A DNA stretch of 64,000 bases from Vibrio gallaecicus (GTDB lineage Bacteria > Pseudomonadota > Gammaproteobacteria > Enterobacterales > Vibrionaceae), in assembly GCF_024347495.1 (NCBI RefSeq), contig NZ_AP025491.1, positions 1,674,001 to 1,738,000 of the forward strand, read 5' to 3'. Made by a program: the position numbers and the translations under genes. The notes under the pieces are model-generated. The model saw only the letters and a program-made list of their open reading frames with translations. It was not told the DNA's origin and ran no database searches. Below are positions 1 to 8,648 of this stretch, in pieces (the first letter of the stretch is position 1; the number at the start of each line of letters is the position of its first letter).

Positions 1-918
1 TTTGCGACGCTTTTCGCTGGTGCTGCTCAAATGCCTTCTGGACAAGTGATCGATCATCTCTTTGCCTTCTCGAATACCGATTTTGTTATTCACCAATATC
101 GCTTACCCCGAATGGTACTGGCGATTGGTGTCGGCGCGGGGTTAGGGCTCTCGGGCGTTTTAGTTCAAGGGGTTATCCGTAACCCGCTAGCGTCCCCCGA
201 TCTCATGGGAATAAGTGCTGGTGCAGGGCTCGCGGCGACTGCATGTTTAGTGTTGTTCCCTAATGCCCCCGTATCACTTCTTCCTTTTGTTGCTATGTTT
301 GGTGGTTTATTTGCAGCAGGTTTGATTGCGGTACTGGCTTATTGGTCAAAACCCACAGCGGCTCGACTTGCTTTAATTGGTATTGCAGTCAGTGCCTTTC
401 TCGCGAGTGGCATCGATTTTTTATTGATCGTCAATCCAGTTGAAATTAACACTGCAATGGTCTGGTTAACGGGCAGTTTGTGGGGGCGAAATTGGCAGCA
501 AGTCCCTTATATTTGGTTCATTTTACTTCTGTTACTGCCATTGGCTTTTTGGCTTGCGTGGCGTTTAGATGTGATGGGACTTGGTGATGAAAGTGCGACA
601 ACACTTGGAGTGGCTCCTAAAAAAATCCAAATATGGGCGTTGATCGCAGCAGTCTTGCTTGCCAGCGTCAGTGTGTCTGTTGCGGGTACCATTAGTTTTG
701 TTGGGTTGCTTGCTCCTCACTTAGCGCGTTTGTTGTTTGGTCATAATCATAAATTCTTAGTCCCAAGTGCCGCTATTCTCGGTGCCTTACTCGTGGTTTG
801 CGCTGATGGCCTTGCTCGGGGTATCCAGCCGCCAATTGAACTACCCGCAGGTGTATTAACGTCTGTGATTGGCGCACCGTATTTCATCTTTCTACTGTAT
901 CGTTATCGAGGTTGGTAA
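1..918 (+). CDS. fecD: FecD-type iron(III)-siderophore ABC transporter permease (5' end outside window)
   Basis: This is the inner-membrane permease of a FecCD/BtuC-family importer that moves an iron(III) chelate from its periplasmic binding protein into the cytoplasm. The reading frame is open from the first base, so the true start lies upstream; the first internal ATG is at 31. The visible part is almost all hydrophobic, with about eight to nine membrane segments. It carries family-typical stretches: RLPRMVLAIGVGAGLGLSG, VIRNPLASPDLMG, ATTLGVAP, GTISFVGLLAPHLAR and a C-terminal IGAPYFIFLL. The wording is closest to FecD of the ferric citrate system, but the substrate cannot be read from a permease alone. 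The ATPase gene starts two bases after its stop codon, so the two are co-transcribed. Confidence 0.88.
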   Translation, partial: FATLFAGAAQMPSGQVIDHLFAFSNTDFVIHQYRLPRMVLAIGVGAGLGLSGVLVQGVIRNPLASPDLMGISAGAGLAATACLVLFPNAPVSLLPFVAMFGGLFAAGLIAVLAYWSKPTAARLALIGIAVSAFLASGIDFLLIVNPVEINTAMVWLTGSLWGRNWQQVPYIWFILLLLLPLAFWLAWRLDVMGLGDESATTLGVAPKKIQIWALIAAVLLASVSVSVAGTISFVGLLAPHLARLLFGHNHKFLVPSAAILGALLVVCADGLARGIQPPIELPAGVLTSVIGAPYFIFLLYRYRGW

Positions 919-920
919 AC

Positions 921-1685
921 ATGCTACAAACGCAGAACCTTTCCGTCGCGTACGGCAAGCAAACCATCATTCAAGATTTGTCTTTGAATATTCCTAAAGG
1001 GAAAATTACGGCTCTTGTAGGGCCTAATGGCTGTGGCAAATCCACCTTATTGAAAACCTTGGTGCGTATAAATAAACCGTCTTCTGGGGAAGTACTGTTT
1101 GAGGGTAAAGCCATTAGCAGTTATCAAGATAAATCTTTAGCTCGCTTTTTGTCGCTATTGCCTCAAATCTTAGTTAGCCCCGAAGGAATTACTGTTAGGA
1201 AGCTGGTGGAGTACGGCCGCTCACCTTATTTATCTCATTGGGGGCGTCTGAATCAGGAAGATAAAAAGATCGTTGAACAAGCCATGTTAGATACAGGGGT
1301 GGCGGAATTTGCAGATAAACCGGTTGAGTCGCTATCTGGAGGTCAAAGGCAAAGGGCTTGGATTGCAATGGTGATGGCTCAAGATACAGATATTGTGATG
1401 CTGGATGAGCCGACCACTTACTTGGATATGTCCCATCAAGTGGAACTCATGAACTTAATGAGGCAAATGAACGACAATGGCAAAACCGTTGTTGTGGTGT
1501 TGCACGATTTAAATCAAGCTTGCCGCTACTGTGACCATTTGATCGTTCTAGCGCAAGGAGCCTTAGTCACACAGGGATCACCAGAAGAAGTCTTTACCGA
1601 ATCATTACTTAATGATGTTTTCGATCTAAAAGCCAAAGTCTTCAGCGATCCTGTTTCCGGCACTCCAATGTGTGTTGCGGTGTAG
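921..1685 (+). CDS. fecE: FecE-type siderophore ABC transporter ATP-binding protein
   Basis: This cytoplasmic ATPase powers the FecD-type permease encoded just upstream. Walker A is GPNGCGKST at residues 34-42. The Q-loop region, the ABC signature LSGGQRQRAW, Walker B (DIVMLDEPTT) and the H-loop (VVVLHDLNQA) are all intact. It has 254 residues, normal for FecE/FhuC. I chose the ATG at 921 because GAGG at 908-911 sits nine bases upstream. A TTG at 912 in the same frame would add three residues. It is the last gene of the operon; a short repeat and the aldehyde dehydrogenase gene follow. Confidence 0.88.
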   Translation: MLQTQNLSVAYGKQTIIQDLSLNIPKGKITALVGPNGCGKSTLLKTLVRINKPSSGEVLFEGKAISSYQDKSLARFLSLLPQILVSPEGITVRKLVEYGRSPYLSHWGRLNQEDKKIVEQAMLDTGVAEFADKPVESLSGGQRQRAWIAMVMAQDTDIVMLDEPTTYLDMSHQVELMNLMRQMNDNGKTVVVVLHDLNQACRYCDHLIVLAQGALVTQGSPEEVFTESLLNDVFDLKAKVFSDPVSGTPMCVAV

Positions 1686-1700
1686 GGGATAGGTCGAAGC

Positions 1701-1738
1701 TAGACGTAGAGAGGCAAGATAGACGTAGTGGTATAAAT
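1701..1738 (+). repeat. 19-bp tandem repeat, 2 units
   Basis: TAGACGTAG begins both 19-bp units (1701-1719 and 1720-1738), and the rest of the unit has diverged. A weaker third unit may precede it from the fecE stop codon. It belongs to a set of short intergenic repeats that recurs across the window. Confidence 0.45.
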
Positions 1739-1858
1739 AAATTTCGATACTTTTCGGTCATTGAGATGTTTATAGCGAGTATGATGAGTGAATGAAGCTT
1801 GTTTAAAGTATGAAAAATTGCTTAATGCTAAGAACGTCAGACAACGAAAGGTATTCGT

Positions 1859-3286
1859 ATGCAACAGTTAAAAAACCAAAGCTTACTGTCTTTTATGGTT
1901 ACAGAATCAGACAGTGCTCTTGCTGTCAGCAACCCCGCGACTGCTGACATTATCGGTTATGCTCCAATTTCAAGTGACGCTGAAATAAAAGCTGACATTG
2001 AGCGTTCGCATACGGCGCAAAAAGACTGGGCAGCCCTACCTGCGAAAACTCGTTCAGGGTTTTTACAACGCTGGTTTGAATTACTGCTAGAGAGCCAAGA
2101 AGATTTAAGCCGTTTAATGACCTTAGAGCAAGGTAAACCACTACATGAAGCGCAAGGTGAAGTGCTCTATGGGGCAAGTTTCATTGAATGGTTTGCAGAA
2201 GAAGCTAAGCGAACATATGGCGAAACCATTCCCGCTCATTCTGGTGATAAACGCTTTGTTACCATCAAACAACCAATTGGCGTTGCATGTGCGATTACTC
2301 CTTGGAATTTCCCTATTGCGATGATCACTCGCAAAGCGGCTCCGGCATTGGCTGCTGGGTGCAGCTTTATCGTAAAGCCTTCAGAACTGACGCCCTTATC
2401 AGCGTTTGCTGTGGTTGAATTGGCCTATCAAGCTGGCATTCCGCGTGATGTCATAAAAGTAGTGTTAGGAAATACAGCACCTCAAGTGGGAGATATTTTC
2501 ACTTCACATCCATTGATACGAAAACTGTCATTCACCGGTTCGACTAGAGTTGGAAGCCTGTTAATGCAGCAAAGTGCGCATGATATTAAACGTACTTCCA
2601 TGGAGCTAGGCGGCAATGCGCCCTTTATTGTATTTGCAGACGCAGATATTGATGCTGCGGTAAAAGGCGCACTGGCGTCTAAATTTCGTAATGCTGGGCA
2701 AACTTGTGTCTGCGCGAACCGCTTTTATATTCACAGCAATGTGTACGACACCTTTGTGACTAAGTTAGATGCTGAGGTGCAAAAGCTAAAAGTAGGGAAT
2801 GGCTTAGAAAACGATGTGAATATTGGTCCCGTGATTAGTGAGTCGGCAAAGACGGGTATCCAATCTAAAATTGACCGAGCAATCGAGCAAGGTGCAATTC
2901 CTGTCACTCCTATCCAAACGTTACCTGGGTTATTCATGCAGCCAGTGGTACTTCGAAATGTGTCTCATGATATGGATATCGTCCAGCAAGAGATCTTCGG
3001 TCCTGTGGCACCAATCATGCGCTTTGACAGTGATGAAGAGTTAATCCATATGGCTAACGACACTATTTACGGCTTAGCGGCGTATTTTTATAGTCAGAAT
3101 ATTCATCGAGTATGGAAAATTGCTGAAGCGTTGGAATATGGCATGGTGGGGATTAATGAAGGGATCATTTCAACAGAAGTTGCCCCTTTTGGTGGAATCA
3201 AGCAGTCGGGTATTGGGCGAGAAGGTGCTAAACAAGGCATCGATGAATATTTGGATGTGAAGTATTTATGTTTTGGCGGTAATTAA
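1859..3286 (+). CDS. NAD(P)-dependent aldehyde dehydrogenase, succinate-semialdehyde dehydrogenase-like
   Basis: This is a cytosolic enzyme that oxidises an aldehyde to a carboxylate; family resemblance suggests succinate semialdehyde or a similar small semialdehyde. The 475-residue length is standard. Visible motifs are the cofactor-binding ITPWNFPIAMITRK, the Rossmann-loop SFTGSTRVGS, general base E249 in ELGGN, nucleophile C283 in GQTCVCANR, and EIFGPVAP. The 34-residue gap between E249 and C283 is normal for the family. The ATG at 1859 has a GAAAGG ribosome-binding site nearby. No partner such as a GABA transaminase is adjacent, so the substrate is open and I give no gene symbol. An 8-bp inverted repeat (3310-3317 with 3336-3343) follows the gene and may help end transcription. 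Confidence 0.85.
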   Translation: MQQLKNQSLLSFMVTESDSALAVSNPATADIIGYAPISSDAEIKADIERSHTAQKDWAALPAKTRSGFLQRWFELLLESQEDLSRLMTLEQGKPLHEAQGEVLYGASFIEWFAEEAKRTYGETIPAHSGDKRFVTIKQPIGVACAITPWNFPIAMITRKAAPALAAGCSFIVKPSELTPLSAFAVVELAYQAGIPRDVIKVVLGNTAPQVGDIFTSHPLIRKLSFTGSTRVGSLLMQQSAHDIKRTSMELGGNAPFIVFADADIDAAVKGALASKFRNAGQTCVCANRFYIHSNVYDTFVTKLDAEVQKLKVGNGLENDVNIGPVISESAKTGIQSKIDRAIEQGAIPVTPIQTLPGLFMQPVVLRNVSHDMDIVQQEIFGPVAPIMRFDSDEELIHMANDTIYGLAAYFYSQNIHRVWKIAEALEYGMVGINEGIISTEVAPFGGIKQSGIGREGAKQGIDEYLDVKYLCFGGN

Positions 3287-3441
3287 TCCGTTATTTACTC
3301 ATGTTTATAATTCCCAATTTTGTCATCCTGCATCATTGGGAATACAAAACCGGTTAGGCCCTTTTATGAGCGAATATAAATAGGGCAATATAAGAAATTA
3401 GTTTAATTCTTCGAATAAAACTTGCCCGTTGGCGTATAGTG

Positions 3442-3467
3442 TATAATTAAAGTTAACTTCAAGTTAA
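3442..3467 (+). promoter_or_regulatory. Promoter and overlapping palindromes before soxR, probable MerR-type operator
   Basis: A perfect -10 hexamer TATAAT lies at 3442-3447. It is followed at once by the 10-bp palindrome AAGTTAACTT (3450-3459) and the overlapping dyad TTAACTTCAAGTTAA (3453-3467). AAGTTAACTT is also the core of the classical SoxR box. The flanks differ from the enterobacterial site, and the dyads lie downstream of the -10 rather than between -35 and -10, so autorepression is more likely than activation here. Confidence 0.5.
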
Positions 3468-3513
3468 TGTCTTTTTTATATTCGCCTCATCGTTGTATTT
3501 TAGGTTTAACATC

Positions 3514-3978
3514 ATGATAAATAATAACTACCTAACCGTAGGGCAACTTTCAGAAAGAAGTGGGGTTGCGGCATCGGCTCTGCGTTTTTACGAAACTAAG
3601 AATCTTATTTCGTCGATAAGGACCAACGGTAATCAACGTCGATATAACACCTCTATGCTGCGTAGAATTGCTCTTATTCAAGTCGCACAATCTGTCGGTT
3701 TCACGCTTGAGGAAATCACGGTTGAGCTTGCTAGTTTACCGATGAACAAAACACCGACTAAGCGAGACTGGGAAAAGGTCGCGAAGAAGTGGCAAAAAGA
3801 TCTCGATACCAAAATGAAACAAATCCAGTCTTTGAGTGATAACTTAACGGGCTGTATAGGTTGCGGTTGCTTAAGCATGAAAAAATGTCATTTACTCAAC
3901 CCTGAAGACATTCTGCATGAAAATGGAAATGGTGCGCAGCGGTTAGTCGATGAATTTGAAGACGAAGGCAGTAAGTAA
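3514..3978 (+). CDS. soxR: Redox-sensitive transcriptional activator SoxR (MerR family, [2Fe-2S])
   Basis: This is a DNA-binding redox sensor. It has the N-terminal MerR winged helix (TVGQLSERSGVAASALRFYE), a dimerisation helix, and near the C-terminus CIGCGCLSMKKC, the four-cysteine cluster ligand set of SoxR. With the ATG at 3514 the protein is 154 residues, the same length as E. coli SoxR. A TTG at 3493 would only add seven residues. The stop codon overlaps the start of the efflux gene by one base (TAATG), so the two are translationally coupled. That layout differs from the enterobacterial soxR-soxS pair and fits the non-enteric pattern in which SoxR controls transporters and oxidoreductases directly. 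Confidence 0.92.
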   Translation: MINNNYLTVGQLSERSGVAASALRFYETKNLISSIRTNGNQRRYNTSMLRRIALIQVAQSVGFTLEEITVELASLPMNKTPTKRDWEKVAKKWQKDLDTKMKQIQSLSDNLTGCIGCGCLSMKKCHLLNPEDILHENGNGAQRLVDEFEDEGSK

Positions 3979-5150
3979 TGAGCCGCCCATTTCAATTTAG
4001 AACCATTCTTTTAGCCTGCTTAATTATCAGTGTTGGTCAACTGAGCATGGGTTTGGTATTTCCGTCACTGCCTTGGATAGCGAAAGACTTTTCTATCTCG
4101 CTTGAAGAAGCTCAACTGCTTGTCAGTATTTATCTATTGGGCTTTGGACCTTCTCAGTTTATTTACGGACCTATTTCAGACGCATTAGGGCGTAAGAAAG
4201 TGCTACTGACAGGGCTGTTTATTGCTTTGCTCGGTTTGTTGATGATCATCTTTTTGAGTGATTCCTTTACTGGAATTGTGATGGGGCGTTTCCTGCAAGG
4301 GTTAGGCACAGGGTGCTGCGCCGTACTTGCTAGGGCATCAACGCGTGATCGCTTCAGTGGTGCAGAACTGCCTGTTGCGATGTCTTATATTGCTATGGCT
4401 GCCTCAATTACTCCTTTAATTGCACCTGTGCTTGGCGGTTTCATCAACTTCCACTTCGGTTGGAGTATGGTGTTCATCTCTTTGTTTGGTTATGTCTCAT
4501 TAGCGTGGGTGGTGATTGCGTTTCGTTTTAAAGAAACGGTGACTGAGCGTTCAAGTATTCCATCGGTCAAGAATATGGTGCTGCAATACAAAGATCTGCT
4601 GACCTCACGTTACTTTATGAGTTTTGCGAGTATTGGTTGGCTGAATTTTAGCTTAATGATCACCACGGTTTCCGTGATGCCTTTTATTATGCAAAATCAA
4701 ATTGGAATGACTTCAGATGAATATGCAATGTGGGCGGTGATTCCTGCGTTGGGTATGCTGGGCGGCACCAGTATTTGTAATCGATTTCGCCCTATTTTAG
4801 GTAGCAAGAAAATGCTGCTATGCACGCCAGTTTTGCATGTAGCAGCGGCTCTGTGGTTCTTTTTATGCCCCGTTGAACCTTTGTATCTGATGCTTGGTCA
4901 ACTGCTAATGATTTTGGGTAACGGTATTGCCTTGCCTTGTGCACAAGCATTAGTCATGCAGCCTTATAAGAAAAATGCAGGCGCAGCGGCTGCGATGTCG
5001 GGCGGCGGGCAAATGGTGGTGTCATCGCTAGTCAGTATGGGATTGGTGAAGTTAGGTTTAGGTGAAGCGTGGCACTTATCCTTCGTGATTATTGTATTTA
5101 CCATGATTACGTTGATGAACATTTTCCGCGGATTTAACAGCGAAGCATAG
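3978..5150 (+). CDS. Bcr/CflA-type MFS multidrug efflux transporter
   Basis: This is an inner-membrane drug/proton antiporter of the 12-helix major facilitator superfamily, 390 residues long. The family signature between helices 2 and 3 is clear (YGPISDALGRKKVLL), and the helix-4 and -5 region GRFLQGLGTGCCAVLARA resembles EmrD/Bcr proteins. It is translationally coupled to soxR with a one-base overlap. It is therefore probably induced by redox-cycling compounds, and the pump likely exports them. Substrates cannot be predicted from sequence. A 17-bp tandem repeat follows the stop codon. Confidence 0.85.
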   Translation: MSRPFQFRTILLACLIISVGQLSMGLVFPSLPWIAKDFSISLEEAQLLVSIYLLGFGPSQFIYGPISDALGRKKVLLTGLFIALLGLLMIIFLSDSFTGIVMGRFLQGLGTGCCAVLARASTRDRFSGAELPVAMSYIAMAASITPLIAPVLGGFINFHFGWSMVFISLFGYVSLAWVVIAFRFKETVTERSSIPSVKNMVLQYKDLLTSRYFMSFASIGWLNFSLMITTVSVMPFIMQNQIGMTSDEYAMWAVIPALGMLGGTSICNRFRPILGSKKMLLCTPVLHVAAALWFFLCPVEPLYLMLGQLLMILGNGIALPCAQALVMQPYKKNAGAAAAMSGGGQMVVSSLVSMGLVKLGLGEAWHLSFVIIVFTMITLMNIFRGFNSEA

Positions 5151-5169
5151 TTTATGAAGAGCATGTGCT

Positions 5170-5220
5170 GAGTAAACTGAAGCTGTCTAGAAACTAAAAC
5201 GGGCTAGCAACTAAACCGGA
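5170..5220 (+). repeat. 17-bp tandem repeat, 2 clear units plus 1 degenerate
   Basis: CTAGAAACTAAAACGGG (5187-5203) is followed directly by CTAGCAACTAAACCGGA (5204-5220), with 14 of 17 bases equal. A weaker copy precedes them at 5170-5186. The array fills most of the gap between the MFS gene and the next gene. Confidence 0.6.
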
Positions 5221-5236
5221 TAAAGCGGAGGCTAAA

Positions 5237-5632
5237 ATGAAATGGAGCTTTAATATTGAAGATGCAAGCCAGATATTCGTTGGCGCATTTGCTTTAGCAG
5301 TACCTATCTCTTTTTCTGAAGAAGCGTGGCGATTGGGGGAAACCTTACCAGCCACTAATTTAATGCTGCTGTTTACTCTGTCAGTTGTGTTCCTTGGGTT
5401 ATATACCTATGAAAGTGTCTTTCAGAGACAAATCAGTAATAGGAAGTGGGTGTTCGTTTCTCGAATCGTCATTGCTTATTTAATGGCGGCTTTTGTCGTT
5501 GCGTTAGTGCTGTTTTGTATTGATAAGTTGCCTTTGATTGATGATCCTATCGTTTCGTTTAAGCGGGTCATTGTGATCACCATGCCTGCTTCAATGGGCG
5601 CGATTATTGTGGATAGTTTTGATAAAGAATAA
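5237..5632 (+). CDS. DUF2391-like small integral membrane protein
   Basis: The 131-residue protein has about four membrane segments (near residues 12-28, 40-58, 73-97 and 106-124) and a charged tail. The opening DASQIFVGAFALAVPISFSE and the C-terminal TMPASMGAIIVDSFD suggest the DUF2391/TIGR02587 family of uncharacterised membrane proteins. The call is from memory of that family. A GGAG at 5228-5231 is a good ribosome-binding site. No function is known, and the neighbours give no firm clue. Confidence 0.65.
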   Translation: MKWSFNIEDASQIFVGAFALAVPISFSEEAWRLGETLPATNLMLLFTLSVVFLGLYTYESVFQRQISNRKWVFVSRIVIAYLMAAFVVALVLFCIDKLPLIDDPIVSFKRVIVITMPASMGAIIVDSFDKE

Positions 5633-5747
5633 CGTTTACTTGAACCCTTAATCAGGCTGCCAAAGAACAAGTATGATTTTCTACTTTGTACAATGAAATT
5701 GATATACTATAAATGTGATTTAATAATACAAATAAAGAAGTTCCAAT

Positions 5748-6512
5748 ATGAGTAATGTATACAAGCAAGCCGCTCAAGAGCTATTAAGCCGTAGAGTCGC
5801 TGGAAAGAAAGCGCCATGTTTAAGCGCAGACCTTCGCCCGAGTAATGTTGAAGACGCGCTGTGCATTCAATCGGCAATGATGGAACTGCATGATGACAGT
5901 GTGGCGGGTTGGAAATGCTTGCAACCATTAGCGGGAGGTAAGTTGGTTGTGGGACCTATCTTCGCCAATGACATGCAGCAGGGCGAGCATTGTGAGCTTT
6001 ATGCAGACAAAGGCGTAGTACGCATTGAGCCAGAAATTGCGTTTGTGTTATCGAAAGGGTTGCCTGCAAATAGTGAAGGCTACACTGAGGCACAAATCAA
6101 TGATGCTATTGGCTCTTGTCATATGGCTTTGGAACTCATTCAAGCACGCTATGCAGCAGACAGCGGGGCAGAATTTCCAGATTTATTAGCTGATGGGCTA
6201 GCGAATCAAGGTTTGTTTATTGGTCCTGAAATTGAGCGTGATAAAGCGTTCTCGGCAGCCTCTATCGCGATTGAAGTTACTCAGGGGGATAACACGCAGT
6301 CTTTTGCTGGTGTTCACCCAAATGATAACTCAGTCAGTCCTATCTACTGGTTAGTGAATTACATGACTCGCAGAGGCGTTAATTTTCAAGCAGGTGAAGC
6401 GTTGATTACAGGTTCTTACTGCGGTGTTGTTGCTGTTGAGTTTAATCAACTTACCCAAGTTACCTACAGTGGGTTGGGTCAATATGAAGTGACTTTTACT
6501 GAAAAACAGTAG
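5748..6512 (+). CDS. 2-keto-4-pentenoate hydratase / fumarylacetoacetase-superfamily protein
   Basis: The 254-residue protein resembles MhpD-like 2-hydroxypenta-2,4-dienoate hydratases, which use a divalent metal to add water to dienoates in aromatic meta-cleavage pathways. The metal-site signature appears as RIEPEIAFVL followed by CHMALELIQARY, and the C-terminal part has AGEALITGSYCGVV. No ring-cleavage dioxygenase or other pathway gene lies nearby, so it may act on another keto acid. The start at 5748 is the first ATG after an AT-rich leader. Confidence 0.75.
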   Translation: MSNVYKQAAQELLSRRVAGKKAPCLSADLRPSNVEDALCIQSAMMELHDDSVAGWKCLQPLAGGKLVVGPIFANDMQQGEHCELYADKGVVRIEPEIAFVLSKGLPANSEGYTEAQINDAIGSCHMALELIQARYAADSGAEFPDLLADGLANQGLFIGPEIERDKAFSAASIAIEVTQGDNTQSFAGVHPNDNSVSPIYWLVNYMTRRGVNFQAGEALITGSYCGVVAVEFNQLTQVTYSGLGQYEVTFTEKQ

Positions 6513-6609
6513 AGTCATAATAAGCTGGCAATTTTGCGTTTTAAGCCGCATTTCTGGTTGAGATTTACTTCTATACTAACGAACAATCAGACTATAAAAG
6601 GAAATGCCG

Positions 6610-6864
6610 ATGCTAAATGAAAACCATGCTTTTATTTTAGATTTTCCAGAGCTTAAACTCGATATTGTCCAGCTAAATCATGATGATGCAGTATTCAAAG
6701 CCGCTCTCCAAAAATATCATGAGCTTGATTATGACATTCGCCAATTAGAAATTTCTGGTAGCCCGATTGATGACGATAATATGCACAATCTTAAAGTTGA
6801 ACGCATGGAGCTTAAAGACAAACTGCATACACAACTGGTAAGGCATCACGCTGCGGTGAATTAA
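6610..6864 (+). CDS. DUF465 (YdcH-like) small helical protein, copy 1
   Basis: This is an 84-residue, mostly helical, charged protein of the DUF465/YdcH family, whose function is unknown. The hallmark is the helix-turn-helix hairpin containing ISGSPIDDDNMHNLK. I use the ATG at 6610 rather than 6604 because AAGGA ends seven bases upstream. The paralogue at 22500 also begins at this residue (MLxENH). The two copies in this window share roughly half of their residues. Confidence 0.85.
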   Translation: MLNENHAFILDFPELKLDIVQLNHDDAVFKAALQKYHELDYDIRQLEISGSPIDDDNMHNLKVERMELKDKLHTQLVRHHAAVN

Positions 6865-7320
6865 TCACTGACAGATATTCCCGTACTTCTCGGATCATCA
6901 TGATTTAGGTGGTTGGTATAAGTATCGTAAACGTTCGCTTTACGGTACTTATCTTCAAATTATTTCTTCTCTCTATTCTCTTTCTTTCTCAGCCTTCTCT
7001 TTTTCGCATAACCAGCTTTAGTTTGCTGTTAATCAAAATTGGCTCTTCTGCACTTTATTTTTTGCTAACAGTAAACTCGCGTAAAACTATTTATCGTGTA
7101 GACAAAATCCCCTAGTTGCGATGAATTAACGACCTAACTACTATGCCTGCCCTAAACCAAGAGCTTCAGGTGTACGACTTAATTCGTCCTCTCAAGTTCT
7201 GATATATATTTATCCTGAAAAAATTGTCATTAGATAACCCTTTTAAAGATCTGTTTTGCCACAGTTTATGAGCCTTTAAATGCTCTTTTATATCTATATA
7301 AAATTTTTGGAGTACCAGCT
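6865..7320. other. Non-coding gap with one stem-loop
   Basis: A 14-bp stem with one G-U pair is formed by 6918-6931 and 6939-6952 with a 7-base loop, and pyrimidine-rich sequence follows. It could end transcription of the DUF465 gene. The rest is AT-rich with no convincing gene, and presumably holds the promoter of the gene at 7321. Confidence 0.5.
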
Positions 7321-7692
7321 GTGAATGGTTTACAAAACCTTAGCCTGAAAAAAATGGGTTATGAACGTACTAAACGTGAGTATGACTTACGTGCAATGAA
7401 CCGAGTAAGTGAGAGTGAATACGAATCTCGGATGGTGGTATGGGATAATCTAGCCCTTTCTGCGGGCACAGAAGGGGGAGCTGGCGGTTTTATTGATACT
7501 GTTTTTAGTAAGCTTCAACAAAATTTAAAAGATTCGAACAGAGAGTTATCAATCGATTATTCTGAGTTTGTCACCATGGCAAATGAAGAGGTTAACTATA
7601 TTCGAGTGAACGTGGCTGATAAGAAAGTGCAAGCATTTTGGTATGCGACCATCTTGTTAATGCTTTGCGGCTCGATTGTATTGTGCATTTAA
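7321..7692 (+). CDS. Hypothetical protein with C-terminal membrane anchor
   Basis: I do not recognise this 123-residue protein. It starts at GTG 7321, supported by GGAG about nine bases upstream. The first 100 residues are polar and charged, with two likely helices. The last 20 (FWYATILLMLCGSIVLCI) form one hydrophobic segment at the very C-terminus, so it would be a tail-anchored inner-membrane protein with a cytoplasmic domain. No neighbour suggests a role. Confidence 0.6.
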   Translation: MNGLQNLSLKKMGYERTKREYDLRAMNRVSESEYESRMVVWDNLALSAGTEGGAGGFIDTVFSKLQQNLKDSNRELSIDYSEFVTMANEEVNYIRVNVADKKVQAFWYATILLMLCGSIVLCI

Positions 7693-7705
7693 AACGGTTT
7701 GTTTT

Positions 7706-7765
7706 ACCTAAATAGATTTGTACTTACCTAAAAATATTTGTACCTACCTAAAGCGATTTATACCG
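7706..7765 (+). repeat. 20-bp tandem repeat, 3 units
   Basis: Three head-to-tail 20-bp units (7706-7725, 7726-7745, 7746-7765) share ACCTAAA at the start and ATTTGTAC or ATTTATAC near the end. They begin 14 bases after a stop codon and end just before a terminator. Confidence 0.75.
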
Positions 7766-7774
7766 ACCCCCAGA

Positions 7775-7812
7775 AATAAAACACCGCTTCGAAATTGGAG
7801 CGGTGTTTTATT
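7775..7812. terminator. Bidirectional rho-independent terminator
   Basis: AATAAAACACCGCT (7775-7788) pairs perfectly with 7799-7812 around a 10-base loop. The A and T flanks give a U-run in both directions, serving the converging gene at 7321 and the glutathione transferase. Confidence 0.85.
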
Positions 7813-7872
7813 CATTGCCTTGCTGGGCTCTGCTTGATTTAACTGATTTTATCTAACGTGACCTTAAAACGG

Positions 7873-8520
7873 TTAAGCAGGAGAACCAGCCTCGTCTTCT
7901 TTTACGATGTCGGTTTCTAGGCTTGCTTCGGCTAACCACTGCTTTATCGCAGAGCTATTCAGTACCTTTTTCTGATAGACAGTCGCTTTTTCAGATAGCT
8001 TAATACCGTAAGTTTCTACTCTTAATGCAACTGGCGCATACATAGCGTCTGCAATGGACCACTCGCCAAATAACCATCCGTCTGGATACTGCTCCACCTG
8101 TTGCGACCAAAGCTCATCAATACGAGCTAAATCTCTTAATGCTCCCTTACTTAGATCCAGCTTGCGCTTGGCGCGGCAATTCATTGGCAGTTCATTTCTT
8201 AAGTCAAAAAATCCAGAATGCATTTCAGCGGCAATGGCTCGTGCGTGAGCTTTGTCTTTTGCGATAGCTGGCCACGCTTGCCCATTTAGATAGGTTTCAT
8301 TCACGTATTCCAAAATGGCGAGAGAGTCCCACACATGAATATCACCATCGACCAATGTGGGTACTTTTGCCGTAGGTGTCACTGTTTGCAATGTGTTGTA
8401 AAAATCATCACTAAACAGTTGAAGCTTAGTAATGTCGGCTTCAATCTCATATTGGGCGAAGATAAGCCAAGCGCGTAATGACCAAGTGGAGTAGTTTTGA
8501 TTACCAATAAAAAGCTGCAT
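7873..8520 (-). CDS. Glutathione S-transferase family protein
   Basis: This 215-residue cytosolic protein has an N-terminal thioredoxin-like domain (about residues 1-78) and a helical C-terminal domain. The active-site region GNQNYSTWSLRAWL places Ser or Tyr where glutathione is activated. Further motifs are the cis-proline TAKVPTLVDG and the glutathione-contact segment VWDSLAILEYVNE. The substrate is unknown. A LysR-type gene (8649) is divergent with 128 bp between, the usual arrangement for a regulator and its target. Confidence 0.85.
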   Translation of the reverse strand: MQLFIGNQNYSTWSLRAWLIFAQYEIEADITKLQLFSDDFYNTLQTVTPTAKVPTLVDGDIHVWDSLAILEYVNETYLNGQAWPAIAKDKAHARAIAAEMHSGFFDLRNELPMNCRAKRKLDLSKGALRDLARIDELWSQQVEQYPDGWLFGEWSIADAMYAPVALRVETYGIKLSEKATVYQKKVLNSSAIKQWLAEASLETDIVKEDEAGSPA

Positions 8521-8648
8521 GATTCTTCCTTGTGTGTCGCGAGTGTGAGTTTTGCCTTGTGTGTTTTCAGATTAAGGGATTGTGTTATCCGGGACTAACG
8601 GATAATTTTGATGTCATACATTTATAGAAACGATGGATAGCGAAAGAT

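Noticed and set aside
6909..7115. 68-codon plus-strand ORF starting at GTG
   Set aside because: It contains a strong stem-loop at 6918-6952, has low-complexity hydrophobic sequence, no ribosome-binding site and no family resemblance.
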